64,000 nt of DNA. Source: Fibrobacter intestinalis. Its GTDB lineage: Bacteria; Fibrobacterota; Fibrobacteria; Fibrobacterales; Fibrobacteraceae. Made by a program: the position numbers and the translations under genes. Shown one piece after another: positions 52,287 to 64,000 of the stretch (position 1 is its first letter; each line of letters opens with the position of its first letter). Location of the stretch: positions 1 to 64,000 of the forward strand of contig NZ_FUWU01000012.1 in NCBI RefSeq assembly GCF_900167415.1. Direction: 5' to 3'. The notes below the pieces were generated by a model. The model did no database searches and was not told the DNA's origin. It worked only from the letters and a program-made list of their open reading frames with translations.

Positions 52287-52844
52287 ATGCCGAAAATTTT
52301 ACTGTTGGCTGTATTCGCTGCGTCAGTTCTTTTTGCCAAAGAGAATGTGCCGACCGAGGAATTTTCTCATGCCGCATTAGCGATGGAAGGTGGAGCTTTG
52401 TATTTGCTAGATGATGCGTCGCAAGGATTTGAAGATTCTTATTACGGTCTTTTGGAATTGGATTACAGTTTTTTCCGAAATTGGGTTGGCATCGTGCAAT
52501 TCGGATATTCCTATTTGCCTACGAAAAGTGGCGTCTCTTATGACGGAACGCATATGGCGATTGGGCGTGTCGGTTTAGATTATCCGATTCCATTTATAAA
52601 ACCCGTACTTGTTGGGGCGGGATTCAGTTGCATTTGGATGCGTGCAGAAGGTGGCGATCTTTCGAAGACGACTTTGGAAGACAACGAATCGGAATTCGGT
52701 TTTTTTGCCCGATTGAATTTGCCGATCATTTCGACGCAAAAATGGCGACTTGGTGCGAAGGTTTATTTTGAACGTTTGTGGACGGCTCCGGAAACTTCGG
52801 AAACGGTCTTGTTTGGTTTCTATATCCAGCGGCAAATTTGGTAG
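52287..52844 (+). CDS. Predicted small outer-membrane beta-barrel protein
   Basis: 185 residues. The signal peptide ends SVLFA (about 17). The remainder has amphipathic beta-strands and ends in an aromatic residue (YIQRQIW). It looks like an eight-stranded OmpW/OmpX-size barrel, but no family is recognised. It is followed eight bases later by another predicted surface protein. Confidence 0.55.
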   Translation: MPKILLLAVFAASVLFAKENVPTEEFSHAALAMEGGALYLLDDASQGFEDSYYGLLELDYSFFRNWVGIVQFGYSYLPTKSGVSYDGTHMAIGRVGLDYPIPFIKPVLVGAGFSCIWMRAEGGDLSKTTLEDNESEFGFFARLNLPIISTQKWRLGAKVYFERLWTAPETSETVLFGFYIQRQIW

Positions 52845-52852
52845 GAGTGAGC

Positions 52853-54577
52853 GTGAATTATCTGAATCATTTCAATAGGATTTTGCGAATACTGCTTTTG
52901 GCTGGTATTTGTGTATTTGCGGAAATCACGCCGGAAACGAAAGGAATGCAAGACACTCGTTTCGATGGAACCTTTTTGACGGCATCGCCGACATTTGTTT
53001 ATGACCGCAATTCTCAAATGGGCGGAATTCATTCGGAAAGTGAAGAATGGACCCCATCAAAAATGCGATACAGAATGCTTGTCAATCGCCTTTCGGCAAC
53101 GCCGTTGTGGGATGTGCAAGATCCTTCGGTGTGGCTTTCTGTGGGGAATGAAATTGGAGATATGATGTATCAGGATGCTCGCGTTGGCGGTTGGAATCAA
53201 GCCGCTCCGAATCGCACGCCGATGCAGGAAGTAGGATTTCGTTCCAAATCTTATGATGGCATTTGGACGACCGCCAGATATTTTCAAGTGGATCATTATT
53301 CGGTCAAATCTCGTGCGGAACGAGAAAGGATGGTCGGCACTACCAGCTATTCTTTATTTGGCGAAAATCTTCCGTTTTTTAGTACTATGTACGCAGGGCT
53401 TGGCTATTCCGCATCGTCTTTTGAAGTGTTGGCGTTGGCGGGGCACGAATATATTTGGGAAATGGGGGAAAGCGGACGCTGGATTCCTGTGGAGCTTAAG
53501 CCTCGCGCAGAAACCCGCTTTGACTCGCGTTATTTTCATGCGAATTTGGTCTTTGAAAATGGGGAATACACTCTTTTAAAAAATAAGACGGTTGGCAACC
53601 GGAAAGAAATCAGCGGCTCGGTAAAAATCGGGGAGGATTCTCTTTCGCAAAGTTTTCGCCTGTGGAATTTGGCGTTGGGAGCGGCATTCCGGGCTGTGGA
53701 TGATAGCGGCGCGGTTCCTTTCGGAATCCGAGACGATTATGTTGTATTTCCATTTTTGGAAATTTCGTTGCGTCCGGCAAAACGCTTAACATTGGCGGGA
53801 TTTATAGGAACCAGTGGACGGGAATTTGCTGGCAAGGACAGCGTAAATTTGGAACTTCCTGCATCGGCATGGGTAAGGACAAATGTCGGTTTTAAAAATC
53901 ATGTCGCATCAACTTTGAATCCGTTGGGTGAAGATTACGAATATTATAATACCGATACCATTCATTTGCGAACGGACGGAGTGATGCAGTTGCACCGTTT
54001 GTATATGGATTTGCGCACTCGGGTGAATTTGTTTGAATTTGGTGTGAATGTGGCAGGTTGGATTGAAAAAGGGGCTGAGACATTTGGCATTGATGAAAAA
54101 GAACCACGAGGCGCAGGAAAAAATCCTTATGTTTATCGGACGGGCGATGTAGATAGAATAGATTCCTGGATTCGAGGCGTTTCCGGAGAAGCGCTGCTTG
54201 CGTATCGTTACGAAAAAATATTTTCTCTTTTGGCGCGTGCGGGGCTAGAACGCATTGATGGCGACGAAGAACGATTTGAAGTAAATCCGGCGGAAGAATG
54301 GGTTTCTATTGGTGCGGAATGGAATCTATGGGATTATTTTTGGATTCAACATTCTTGGTCGTATCGTTCGGATGCAAGGTGGAATCTGCGATCCGAGAAT
54401 CCATTTGTTGTAAAAGGCAGCTGGTATTGGGACGCCTCTTTTACGCAGAATTTCCCTAAATACGGATTGTCATTATCGGCAACATTGGTTCATTCGCTGG
54501 GCAAAAATTTAGTTCAGGTTCCAAATGGCGGCGAAGATGTGACTCGATTCTTCTGTAATATCGTTAAAAAATTTTAG
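52853..54577 (+). CDS. Predicted outer-membrane protein of unknown function
   Basis: 574 residues from a GTG at 52853, five bases after AGGAG. The signal peptide runs to about 23 (ILLLAGICVFA). The mature part is rich in aromatic residues and alternating strands and ends FFCNIVKKF. The frame is open back to 52778, but that stretch overlaps the preceding gene. Probably a large barrel, co-transcribed with the small one before it. Confidence 0.55.
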   Translation: MNYLNHFNRILRILLLAGICVFAEITPETKGMQDTRFDGTFLTASPTFVYDRNSQMGGIHSESEEWTPSKMRYRMLVNRLSATPLWDVQDPSVWLSVGNEIGDMMYQDARVGGWNQAAPNRTPMQEVGFRSKSYDGIWTTARYFQVDHYSVKSRAERERMVGTTSYSLFGENLPFFSTMYAGLGYSASSFEVLALAGHEYIWEMGESGRWIPVELKPRAETRFDSRYFHANLVFENGEYTLLKNKTVGNRKEISGSVKIGEDSLSQSFRLWNLALGAAFRAVDDSGAVPFGIRDDYVVFPFLEISLRPAKRLTLAGFIGTSGREFAGKDSVNLELPASAWVRTNVGFKNHVASTLNPLGEDYEYYNTDTIHLRTDGVMQLHRLYMDLRTRVNLFEFGVNVAGWIEKGAETFGIDEKEPRGAGKNPYVYRTGDVDRIDSWIRGVSGEALLAYRYEKIFSLLARAGLERIDGDEERFEVNPAEEWVSIGAEWNLWDYFWIQHSWSYRSDARWNLRSENPFVVKGSWYWDASFTQNFPKYGLSLSATLVHSLGKNLVQVPNGGEDVTRFFCNIVKKF

Positions 54578-54769
54578 TCCACCTTTGAAAATCCATTTTC
54601 AAAAAATCGGCGTCATTAGAGTGGCTAGTTTTCTCAAGAAATGATTTATACGAATGCTCGGAAGACCGTCCTTTCTTGTTGTTCTACAAAGGCCTTCATT
54701 TTGGGAAGATTCTTTGAAGAAATTCTTTCCGTAGAAAATGCGATAATCAAAATAAGCTAAATTTAAAAT

Positions 54770-55219
54770 ATGAAGCAACTTTCTTCAGCGTGTCATCATT
54801 TGGCCCAAAATTTGTCTCCTCAGAATCTTCTTGGGCAAATATGGCGCTACGGAATTGCCGGGGGCTTGGCGTTTTTGGTGGATTTCGGATTATTTGCCTT
54901 TTGCCTCTACATTTTGAAATGGCATTATTTGATAGCGAATATTTTTGGACTGGCGGGCGGCCTTGTGGTAAATTATTTGGCAAGTGTCAGTTGGGTTTTT
55001 AGGGCGTGCAAACGGAATGTGGAAAAAAAATCGTTGGAATTTTCTCTGTTTGTCGTCATCGGCATTTTGGGTGTTGCGTTCAATCAATTTTTGATGTGGG
55101 CGTTTGTGGATTTTTTAAGTTTGATGCCGATGTTTGCGAAAGTCCTTGCTGCCGTTCTTGTACTTTTTTGGAATTTCGGTGCTCGCAAATTTTTTCTTTT
55201 TAGATCGTTAAAGGATTGA
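54770..55219 (+). CDS. GtrA-family membrane protein
   Basis: 149 residues with four membrane helices and the GtrA landmarks [40 protein letters not shown] and [11 protein letters not shown]. GtrA proteins are thought to help flip prenyl-linked sugars across the inner membrane. It is one base from the next gene and in one operon with a FAD enzyme and a GT39-type glycosyltransferase. Confidence 0.85.
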   Translation: MKQLSSACHHLAQNLSPQNLLGQIWRYGIAGGLAFLVDFGLFAFCLYILKWHYLIANIFGLAGGLVVNYLASVSWVFRACKRNVEKKSLEFSLFVVIGILGVAFNQFLMWAFVDFLSLMPMFAKVLAAVLVLFWNFGARKFFLFRSLKD

Positions 55220-55220
55220 T

Positions 55221-56792
55221 ATGAAAACAGCGATTATTGTCGGTGCTGGACCTGCGGGGCTTACCGCTGCCTATGAACTTTTAAAAACGACGGATGTAAA
55301 ACCAATTGTCTTAGAAGAAAATGATTTTGTCGGCGGAATTTCTCGAACGGCGGTTTACAAGGGAAATCGCATGGATATCGGCGGGCATCGTTTTTTCAGC
55401 AAAAGCGATACGGTGATGGACTGGTGGACAAATATCTTGCCGTTGCAGGGAGCGCCTAGTCGAGATGATCTTGCAATCGGTAGGAAAACTTCTTTGACAG
55501 AAAATGGCCCGGATCCCGAAAAAGACGACCGCGTGATGCTTGTGCGTTCTCGCCTTTCCCGCATTCTTTATACGCGAAAATTATTCGATTATCCGGTGAC
55601 GCTCAATGTGGCGACAATTCGAAACTTGGGACTTTGTCGAATGTTCAAAATCGGCATGAGCTACATCAAAGTCTGCGTTCTTCCCAAGCGCAAAGAAAAA
55701 TCGCTGGAAGATTTTATGATCAATCGTTTTGGCGTGGAACTTTACAAAACGTTTTTCCGGGATTATACGGAAAAAGTCTGGGGAATTCCTTGTCATGAAA
55801 TTAGTGCGGATTGGGGAGCCCAGCGGATTAAAGGCCTTTCGATTGCCAAGACCCTTTTGCACGCTTTTAAAGCGATGCTTCCGAAAAAAACAAATTCTGT
55901 TCGCCAGAAAGATACCGAAACGAGTTTGATCGGGGAATTTTTATATCCGAAACTCGGTCCTGGAGAATTGTGGGAAGTCGTTGCCGATGAAATTCGGAAA
56001 CTTGGCGGTGAAATCCGTTTTGGAGCGAAGGTCACAAAATTTGAACGGTCAGAAAATCGTATTTCGTCGGTGAAATTTACGGAAAACGGCGAAGAAAAAA
56101 CGCTTGGTGCCGATTATTTTATGAGTACGATGCCGGTGAAAAATCTGGTCGGCGCGCTCTCCGGAGTTCCCGATTCGGTGCGGGAAATTGCAAATGGTCT
56201 TGTGTATCGGGATTTTATGACGGTGGGTTTGTTGCTGGATTCTTTGGATATCCCCAATCCGGCAAAGCCCGGAACGCCGGAATGTAAATTGAAATTTGTC
56301 GCTGACAATTGGATTTATGTGCAGGAGTCGGATGTGAAGCTGGGACGGATTCAAGTTTTCAACAATTGGAGTCCGTATTTGGTCTCGGATCCTTCGAAAG
56401 TTTGGATAGGCCTTGAATATTTTGTCAATGAAGGCGATTCGATGTGGAACAGCAAGGATTCGGATTTTATCGACTTTGCGATTTCGGAACTGGAAAAAAT
56501 TCATGTCGCTAAAAAATCTTCCGTTCGGGATGCGGTGCTTTTTCGCGTTCCCAAAACCTATCCCGCTTATTTTGGAACGTATCAGCGATTTGGAGAAGTC
56601 CGTTCCTATTTGGACGCCTTGGAAAATTTGTTTTTGATGGGGCGGAACGGAATGCACAAATACAACAATATGGATCATAGCATGCTGACGGCGATGGAAG
56701 CAGTGAAGTGCATTCGGGAAAATTCGTCCGATAAATCTGCCATTTGGAATGTGAATACCGAAGAGGAATACCACGAAGGGAAAAAAGGATGA
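55221..56792 (+). CDS. FAD-dependent oxidoreductase, UDP-galactopyranose-mutase/amine-oxidase-like
   Basis: 523 residues. The dinucleotide-binding start is [16 protein letters not shown], followed by [21 protein letters not shown], a flavin-family signature. Mid-protein [21 protein letters not shown] and the C-terminal [21 protein letters not shown] resemble UGM-like flavoproteins of polysaccharide loci. The reaction is not certain. The neighbours suggest making or altering a lipid-linked sugar. It overlaps the following gene by four bases. Confidence 0.8.
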   Translation: MKTAIIVGAGPAGLTAAYELLKTTDVKPIVLEENDFVGGISRTAVYKGNRMDIGGHRFFSKSDTVMDWWTNILPLQGAPSRDDLAIGRKTSLTENGPDPEKDDRVMLVRSRLSRILYTRKLFDYPVTLNVATIRNLGLCRMFKIGMSYIKVCVLPKRKEKSLEDFMINRFGVELYKTFFRDYTEKVWGIPCHEISADWGAQRIKGLSIAKTLLHAFKAMLPKKTNSVRQKDTETSLIGEFLYPKLGPGELWEVVADEIRKLGGEIRFGAKVTKFERSENRISSVKFTENGEEKTLGADYFMSTMPVKNLVGALSGVPDSVREIANGLVYRDFMTVGLLLDSLDIPNPAKPGTPECKLKFVADNWIYVQESDVKLGRIQVFNNWSPYLVSDPSKVWIGLEYFVNEGDSMWNSKDSDFIDFAISELEKIHVAKKSSVRDAVLFRVPKTYPAYFGTYQRFGEVRSYLDALENLFLMGRNGMHKYNNMDHSMLTAMEAVKCIRENSSDKSAIWNVNTEEEYHEGKKG

Positions 56793-58534
56793 AAATCTTT
56801 CGTCTGAAAGAATTTTATTTCGCTTTGATCTGCATCGCTTGCGTCGTCTTTTTTCAAACGATAAAAGCGGAATTGAAAAATGTGGCGATTGTTATCGATG
56901 GTGCGGAGCAGTTTGTAGAATTTCCGTACAAAGAAATTTTCCAAAAAGGAGAACGATTCCGCTTTACCTTTGATGTGCGGCATCCTTTGAATCTGGATTA
57001 CGAGTTGCATATTGTTCCGGACGATTGTGCGGAATGGATTGCTGTAAATGGTGAAAGATTCTCTTTGCACGATACGCCGGGGCATTGTGATTATGCTGGC
57101 GGATTTGTATTTTCATTGGATTCGATTTTGAAGGAAATTCCGGCGGACTCGACGCATTTAGAATTGGAAGTTCGCAATAATGGCGGTCTTGGAGGCTTGA
57201 ATATTTCGGCGAAGACGACGAATTTTTGGGTAGAAGCTTCGCGTTTTTTGGCTCTATTCACTTTTGCGCTTTTGCTTTTTTGTTTATTGCGACGTTTGAA
57301 AATCGGGTTCGTTTGTTCTCTGCTTTTATGCTTGGGCGTAGTCCTTCGCATTTATTTTGCTTCGCAAACGCCGTATTCCCGTTTTGCGTATGATGTCGAT
57401 GCCCATGTGGATTATATTCGCTATGTGGCGGAGAATTTTAGCGTCCCAGATAATGAAGAATGTTGGGCGTGCTACCATCCACCAGTGTATTATCTTTTGA
57501 TGGCTCCGGTTTGGAAAATGGCGGAATGTCTGCGCTTTTCGCCTCCTCGGATGATTCAATTTGCCGATTTATTTTTGTCGGCATTTACGCTGCTGTTTGG
57601 ATTTTTGGCGTTGAAAAGATTGCTTTCGGGAAAGGCTCTCGCGTTGGGAACTCTTTTGTGGGTTTTCTGGCCGGGCTTGGTTTTGTGCGCCCCGCGAATT
57701 GGAAATGATCAGCTCTTTTTTCTGTGGCATGCGATTTGCCTGTGGGGATCGCTTTGTTATGTGACAGGAAAAGAGGATGGTCGGGCTAAGTTTATCGGCT
57801 TTGCTGCAGTCGCTGCGTTTTTGGCTTTTTGGACAAAGACAACGGGCATTGTGAGTGTTGGAACCGTAGTGCTTTCTTTTGTGTTGGGATATGCGAATCG
57901 TCGCCGCTTGCGTCCGAAATTTGGAGAATGGTCGGCCCTTGCTGCCATTTTTATTTGGGCTTTGACGGTTATCGTTTTTAAAGTCTTTGGAAATGCTTCT
58001 TTGGTTGATAACGCGCATTCGTTGAATTCCGCTTTGCGTGTGGGAAATTTGCCGGGAAATTATCTGTTCTTTGATTTGCGGGATTTTTTGATGAATGCAT
58101 TTGTCAGCGCTTGGAACGATGCGGGCGGCAGACAGTATTTTTGGAATTACGCGATAAAGACGTCGCTATTTGGAGAATTTTCGTGGACAAATCTTGCTTT
58201 TGGTCAAGGGCTTGCCGTGATAGTCAGCGTATCGGCTTTGGGCATTTTGCTTTACAGTATTCGCGGAATTTGGAAAACCAAATGGAATTTGCCGCTGTTC
58301 ATTATGCTTGTTTCGGGATTGGCGTTTACTGCGGCACTGTTGTTCTTGCGGATAAAAATTCCGTTTTCGTGTAGCAACGATTTCCGCTACATCATGCCGG
58401 TATTGCTTTCGGTTATCTCGTTTTTTGTGGTGGGCGTTTCGCTTCCGGATACCTCTCGGCGTTGGAAAATTTTGGGAGTGCTTTTGGCTATTGTTTTTGC
58501 CGTTTCATCGGTGGCTCTGTTTTTGGTGATTTAG
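56789..58534 (+). CDS. GT39/PMT-like membrane glycosyltransferase
   Basis: 581 residues. One N-terminal helix and a periplasmic beta-domain (about 25-150) precede a multi-helix membrane part (about 155-580). [15 protein letters not shown] with the catalytic-type Asp and [16 protein letters not shown] are typical of the ArnT/PMT (GT-C) fold. It transfers a sugar from a polyprenyl carrier to a periplasmic acceptor. The inserted N-terminal soluble domain is unusual. It is coupled to the FAD enzyme by ATGA. Confidence 0.75.
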   Translation: MKIFRLKEFYFALICIACVVFFQTIKAELKNVAIVIDGAEQFVEFPYKEIFQKGERFRFTFDVRHPLNLDYELHIVPDDCAEWIAVNGERFSLHDTPGHCDYAGGFVFSLDSILKEIPADSTHLELEVRNNGGLGGLNISAKTTNFWVEASRFLALFTFALLLFCLLRRLKIGFVCSLLLCLGVVLRIYFASQTPYSRFAYDVDAHVDYIRYVAENFSVPDNEECWACYHPPVYYLLMAPVWKMAECLRFSPPRMIQFADLFLSAFTLLFGFLALKRLLSGKALALGTLLWVFWPGLVLCAPRIGNDQLFFLWHAICLWGSLCYVTGKEDGRAKFIGFAAVAAFLAFWTKTTGIVSVGTVVLSFVLGYANRRRLRPKFGEWSALAAIFIWALTVIVFKVFGNASLVDNAHSLNSALRVGNLPGNYLFFDLRDFLMNAFVSAWNDAGGRQYFWNYAIKTSLFGEFSWTNLAFGQGLAVIVSVSALGILLYSIRGIWKTKWNLPLFIMLVSGLAFTAALLFLRIKIPFSCSNDFRYIMPVLLSVISFFVVGVSLPDTSRRWKILGVLLAIVFAVSSVALFLVI

Positions 58535-58567
58535 CAATACGGATTTGAATTTGCTACATTTGCGGCC

Positions 58568-59806
58568 ATGCTCCGACAAACTATTTCAAGAACTGTTTTA
58601 GACAACGGTATCACGGTTCTTTCGGATTTAATGCCGGGAACATATTCGGCGATGGTTGGTGCCTGGATTCCCCGAGGCTCCCGCCATGAAACAGAAGAGA
58701 TCAATGGGCTTTCGCATTTTTATGAACATCTGGTTTTTAAAGGAACCGAAAAACGTTCTTCATTGGAAATCGCACACCTTTTAGAAGATCGCGGCGGTAA
58801 TTTAGAAGCTTATACGACTCGGCAGGAAACGGGATTCTATGCGCAGGTGATTCGGGAAGATTTGCCGCTTGCCGTAGATGTCATTGCGGATATGCTGATG
58901 AGTCCCCGCTTTGATGAAAAGGAAATGGAAAAAGAGCGCAAAGTCATCATTGAAGAAATTCACAGCTATGATGACATTGCCGAAGAATGCGTCGGGGATT
59001 TGTTCAACAAAATCCATTATCGCGGTTGCGGGCTTTCGTTTCCGATTGCGGGCACGGTGAAAAGCGTTCGGGGCTTGACTAGCGAAGGGCTTTGGGAATA
59101 CGAACGCCAGGTTCTAGAAGATTTGCCGATTGTGGTTTGCGCCGTGGGAAAAATCGACCACCGGGAATTAGTGGATTTGGTCGGGCGTTTTTTTGAAAAG
59201 AAAAAATCGGCGAAAAGGCCGTTTGCTAATAGCTATTCGGCAAATGCCCAGCGCAAAACCCTTTTTAAAAAAGAGCTGAGCCAGTCGAATTTATTTTGGG
59301 GAACGAGTTTTGAAAAATCGTTTTTTCAAATGGATTTTATTCGGGCTCTTGGCATTTTCAATGTGGCGTTTGGTGCCGATATGGGTTCGCGTTTGTTTCA
59401 AAAAATCCGCGAAGACCGTGGGCTTGCCTACAGCGTGTATTCGATGACCGATGTCTATACGGATACTCTTGGTTGGGGAGTTTCTTTGGCGACGGCACCG
59501 GACAAGACCGAAGAAGCCTTGGAAATCGCCGCTCGAGAATTTCAAAAATTTTTGAATGACGGATTTGAAAAAGGGGAATTGGAGCGGACAAAAATGAATA
59601 TCATCGGCGGACTTCGGATTGGCGCGGACAGTGCAGAAAAACGATTGATGCGCATGGCGGATCAAATGATGCATTTGGGGAAAATTTTCTCCATTAACGA
59701 GACCGAAGCGCAGGTGAAAAATTTTTCGGAAGAATATCTGGTGGAACTATTGCGCGGGGCTTTTAAGAATGCTCCTTTTGCAACGGCAATGGTCAAACCA
59801 AAATAA
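58568..59806 (+). CDS. M16-family zinc peptidase
   Basis: 412 residues. Inverted zinc motif HFYEH (H50, E53, H54) and the distal Glu in the EKERKVIIEEI stretch. The C-terminal R/Y pair is in FQKIREDRGLAYSVYSM. This is the single-chain bacterial type related to mitochondrial processing peptidase. It lies 11 bases before murD. Confidence 0.92.
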   Translation: MLRQTISRTVLDNGITVLSDLMPGTYSAMVGAWIPRGSRHETEEINGLSHFYEHLVFKGTEKRSSLEIAHLLEDRGGNLEAYTTRQETGFYAQVIREDLPLAVDVIADMLMSPRFDEKEMEKERKVIIEEIHSYDDIAEECVGDLFNKIHYRGCGLSFPIAGTVKSVRGLTSEGLWEYERQVLEDLPIVVCAVGKIDHRELVDLVGRFFEKKKSAKRPFANSYSANAQRKTLFKKELSQSNLFWGTSFEKSFFQMDFIRALGIFNVAFGADMGSRLFQKIREDRGLAYSVYSMTDVYTDTLGWGVSLATAPDKTEEALEIAAREFQKFLNDGFEKGELERTKMNIIGGLRIGADSAEKRLMRMADQMMHLGKIFSINETEAQVKNFSEEYLVELLRGAFKNAPFATAMVKPK

Positions 59807-59817
59807 AAGAGGTGACA

Positions 59818-61140
59818 ATGGATATAGCGGCTCCTGTAGGCATTTTGGGTTTTGGAATCGAAGGCAAAAGTACTTTGCGCTATCTGGTGCGCAAGGGAAT
59901 CCGCGAAATTGTCGTGATGGATAAAAATCCAGTGGAACTGCCGGAACTTCCCGCAGACGTTCATGTGAAAATTTTCAGCGGAGAAAAGTACATGGACGGT
60001 TTGAAAAACGCGGTGACGGTTGTGCGATCCGCGGGAGTCTATCCGCTTCAAAAAGAAATTTTCCACTTTCAGATGAACGGCGGTGCTTTAACAAGTCAGA
60101 TAGAAATTTTTTTGAAAGAAACCAAATCCCGGTCGGTTGTCGGCGTTACGGGAACTCTTGGCAAGGGAAGTACGGTCAGTATGATTCGCCATGCTCTCAA
60201 CGCTTGCGGAATACCGTCCGAAATAGGCGGCAATTTTGGCGTGCCTGCATTGGATCTGCTGGAAAACGAAACGCCCGATCGCATATCGATTTTGGAGCTT
60301 TCATCCTTTCAGCTGATGACTTTGCCCGTTTCGCCGCATGTTGCGGTAGTGCTTCGGGTTTCGACGGAACATTTGGATTGGCACAAATCCGTGGAAGAAT
60401 ACCGGGATGCCAAAGCGAATCTGGTGCGCTGGCAAAAACGCGGGGATTTTTGCGTTTACATTCGGGATGCGGAACCTTCTGCGGCAATCGCTCGTGAATC
60501 CGGAGCGCAGAAGTTGTGCTATGGTTCTCGAGATGCGGATGCCGTATTCTCTTCGGATTCGTTGAAGATCGATGGCTGTACGTTAAAATTGGCGGACTGC
60601 AAAAAAATCGGATCGTTCCAGCTTGAAAATATGGCGGCGGCTCTGCTGGCGGTAAAAGCGCTTGGAGCCGATGTACCGACGGCGTTGCAGTCGTTGAAAA
60701 ATTATGAATCTTTGAAATTCCGCATGGAATTTAAAGGCGAAAAAAAAGGAATCGTTTTTTACAACGATTCTTATGCGACCCGACCCGACGCGACGATGGC
60801 TGCCGTCAAAAGCATGAACCGTCCTTTCGCATTGATTTTGGGAGGCTCCGAAAAGAACGCGGATTTCTCGGAACTGGCTCGGACTCTTGCTGGAATACAA
60901 AATTTAAAACGCATTGCGCTTATCGGAGCGACTGCCGAACGGATGCAGGACGCTTTGCGTCAAGTGGAAACATCTGTGCCGATGAAAATTTTCTCAGGGC
61001 TTGATGAAGCATTTGCAGATGCGTGTTCGGTAGGGAATGGCGGAGCGGTTTTGCTGTCTCCGGCGTGCGCAAGCTTTGGCCTTTTCAAAAATTACAAGGC
61101 CCGTGGTGAAGCTTTCGACAAACTGGTGGATGCGTTTTAA
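59818..61140 (+). CDS. murD: UDP-N-acetylmuramoyl-alanine--D-glutamate ligase
   Basis: 440 residues with the three Mur-ligase domains. The N-terminal UDP-binding fold is GILGFGIEGKSTLRYL. The ATP loop is GVTGTLGKGSTVSM, in which the usual GK(S/T) is GKGS, as in FolC. The centre has LELSSFQL and STEHLDWH, and the C-terminal domain has NDSYATRPDATMAA and LILGGSEKNADFS. It adds D-Glu to UDP-MurNAc-L-Ala in the cytoplasm. No other mur gene is near, though the M16 gene may be co-transcribed. Starts at the ATG at 59818, the GTG at 59812 being part of its SD. Confidence 0.92.
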   Translation: MDIAAPVGILGFGIEGKSTLRYLVRKGIREIVVMDKNPVELPELPADVHVKIFSGEKYMDGLKNAVTVVRSAGVYPLQKEIFHFQMNGGALTSQIEIFLKETKSRSVVGVTGTLGKGSTVSMIRHALNACGIPSEIGGNFGVPALDLLENETPDRISILELSSFQLMTLPVSPHVAVVLRVSTEHLDWHKSVEEYRDAKANLVRWQKRGDFCVYIRDAEPSAAIARESGAQKLCYGSRDADAVFSSDSLKIDGCTLKLADCKKIGSFQLENMAAALLAVKALGADVPTALQSLKNYESLKFRMEFKGEKKGIVFYNDSYATRPDATMAAVKSMNRPFALILGGSEKNADFSELARTLAGIQNLKRIALIGATAERMQDALRQVETSVPMKIFSGLDEAFADACSVGNGGAVLLSPACASFGLFKNYKARGEAFDKLVDAF

Positions 61141-61856
61141 GGCGAGGATTTTTTCTGGCGAATTTCCTGTTTTGCTTTTTGCACCATTTCTAAAAACTGC
61201 GGCTCGGCGCAGAGACGGGCGAAAGCGGCGCTGGCGGCAAGTCTAGCGGCATCGACATCGCTCTGGTAATGGAATCCGGCTATCACACGGCTTTGTCCCA
61301 TTTCGTATCCCATTTTCAGAATTTCGTTTTGATGTGCGGGATCCAGCATCACAAAGAGGAGTGCCACGGCCCAGGCTCTTGTCGTATGCCCGGACGGGTA
61401 CGAAGTAAAATCCGTTGGCGATTCTTCGCTTGGAACGGATGTCGGCTCCTTAAAATCCTGATAGGGTCTGTGCCTCGCGTAGGTCTTTTTAGTTTCTTTA
61501 ATGGTCGCTTTTGTCGCTTTGGAAACACTGCGGACAAGGCTTGCTGTGATGGGGTAATCGTTTTCGTTTAAAGGGATGCCGATGGCGGAGCCAAAAAATT
61601 TCAGCAGGGAGGCGGGCTTGCCGTTGGCGTGCTGGATGGCGGAATCCCCGCGGGGAGAATTTCGTTGCGCTTTTCCTTGCAAATACCGGACGCTGTCCGC
61701 GGAATAGGAAAGGCTTCCTTTTTCTGGTGGCGGCGGTAAAAAAGAAATGGCTTTGGGCATATCCTCTGGTTTGACGAAGTGGATTTTTTCTTTCGCAAAA
61801 CCGAGTGTTACGAGGGCTGTCGCGCTGATGCAGAAAAGGATGGGAAAAAATTTCAT
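61137..61856 (-). CDS. Class A acid phosphatase (PAP2 superfamily)
   Basis: 239 residues. The signal peptide ends LGFA (about 21). The three-part signature is complete: K-(6)-RP in KKTYARHRP, PSGH in SYPSGHTTRAW and SR-(5)-H-(3)-D in SRVIAGFHYQSD. Such periplasmic enzymes release phosphate from many organic phosphates. It is convergent with murD, the two stop codons overlapping by three to four bases. Confidence 0.92.
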   Translation of the reverse strand: MKFFPILFCISATALVTLGFAKEKIHFVKPEDMPKAISFLPPPPEKGSLSYSADSVRYLQGKAQRNSPRGDSAIQHANGKPASLLKFFGSAIGIPLNENDYPITASLVRSVSKATKATIKETKKTYARHRPYQDFKEPTSVPSEESPTDFTSYPSGHTTRAWAVALLFVMLDPAHQNEILKMGYEMGQSRVIAGFHYQSDVDAARLAASAAFARLCAEPQFLEMVQKAKQEIRQKKSSP

Positions 61857-62070
61857 TCTGAGTTCCTGTTTTTCACAATATATTTTTTAACGTGCGGAAC
61901 GGCGTGTGGAAAAACTGACGTTTTTTGTTAAAAAGAACAATTTTGCATTTTTTTTGAGGGATAATGGGTTGAAAGTTCTCCATTTTGTTTAAATTTGAAC
62001 CAATTTAAGTTTTCAAGAAATGGAAAAGTAAATGATTTCGGTTTCGATGAATAAATTTACTCTTGCGTCT

Positions 62071-62085
62071 TCCTGTTCGGCAGGA
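62071..62085 (+). promoter_or_regulatory. Pause-type hairpin in the carB leader
   Basis: TCCTG (62071-62075) and CAGGA (62081-62085) pair perfectly around TTCGG. It lies 40 bases before the terminator stem, whose right arm repeats the TTCGGC of this loop. Confidence 0.4.
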
Positions 62086-62124
62086 TTTTCCGCCCTTCCC
62101 ATTTCTAAATCGAATTGTTTTTGG

Positions 62125-62156
62125 AACGCTGAATCTTTTGGTTCGGCGTTTTTTTT
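62125..62156 (+). terminator. Intrinsic terminator immediately before carB
   Basis: AACGCTGAA (62125-62133) pairs with TTCGGCGTT (62142-62150) over 9 bp with one T-G pair. Eight T residues (62149-62156) end it. No gene on this strand precedes it for over 900 bases (murD ends at 61140), so it most likely acts as an attenuator for carB. The other part of the 61857-62181 gap holds a GATAAT-like box (about 61960) without a clear -35. Confidence 0.75.
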
Positions 62157-62181
62157 ATGGATTTAACTCATGGAGAATTTT

Positions 62182-64000
<1,819 letters not shown>

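Larger units (their letters stand above)
62032..62166 (+). other. Candidate leader reading frame of carB
   Basis: A 44-codon frame from ATG (62032) to TAA (62164-62166), 15 bases before the carB ATG, preceded by GGAAAAG. It encodes MISVSMNKFTLASSCSAGF and a Phe/Ser-rich end. It spans a pause-type hairpin and the terminator just before carB. A coding role is uncertain. It is reported for its position over an attenuator-like structure. Confidence 0.4.

Overview
The window looks like a chromosomal segment of a member of Fibrobacterota (Fibrobacter/Hallerella type). This is inferred from several things together: a serine-rich-linker CotH lipoprotein, an OmpA/TPR/TolQR/AgmX envelope cluster, futalosine-pathway menaquinone genes, a chlamydial-type histone H1-like protein, TATATT-like -10 boxes and moderate GC. 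No rRNA operon, CRISPR array or prophage was seen.

Layout. 1-5364 is the most accessory part: the end of an IS5-type transposase, an LTA-synthase-like sulfatase on the minus strand, an N-acetylglutamate synthase, a decayed EcsC-like remnant and an orphan adenine DNA methyltransferase. 5499-5834 is a small basic gene with its own promoter and an intrinsic-terminator hairpin inside its reading frame. Its sequence resembles the ribosome-rescue factor ArfA, and this is the most interesting locus in the window. folE follows. 6495-14270 holds a REP-like repeat, an inverted repeat, gltB-gltD and a NifA-type sigma-54 activator. A clean -24/-12 promoter lies 40 kb away in front of a porin gene (48863-48877). 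14386-16775 is a bioF-bioG-bioC operon. 16941-20666 carries tyrS, a PfkB sugar kinase, mqnB and mqnD.

20793-31954 is a histone H1-like gene and then a seven-gene set that looks like an energised cell-envelope machine: beta-helix/TSP3/OmpA protein, PorV-like barrel fused to TPRs, a giant periplasmic TPR protein, a TolQ-like channel, two TolR-like proteins (one without the membrane aspartate) and a TonB/AgmX-like coupler. It parallels the Tol-Pal and myxobacterial Agl-Glt systems. 32234-39516 has an outer-membrane protein, a small lipoprotein and mreBCD-mrdA-rodA.

39704-45734 has comF, tRNA-Ser and tRNA-Phe on the minus strand, the CotH lipoprotein, and menG-ubiX-ubiA with a small membrane protein. 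With mqnB and mqnD these supply early and late menaquinone steps. 45798-54577 has a frameshifted gene, birA, an M18 aminopeptidase, the porin, fmt, rsmB and two predicted surface proteins. 54770-61856 has a GtrA/FAD-enzyme/GT39 glycosylation operon, an M16 peptidase, murD and a class A acid phosphatase. The window ends inside carB, which is preceded by a leader reading frame with a pause-type hairpin and a terminator.
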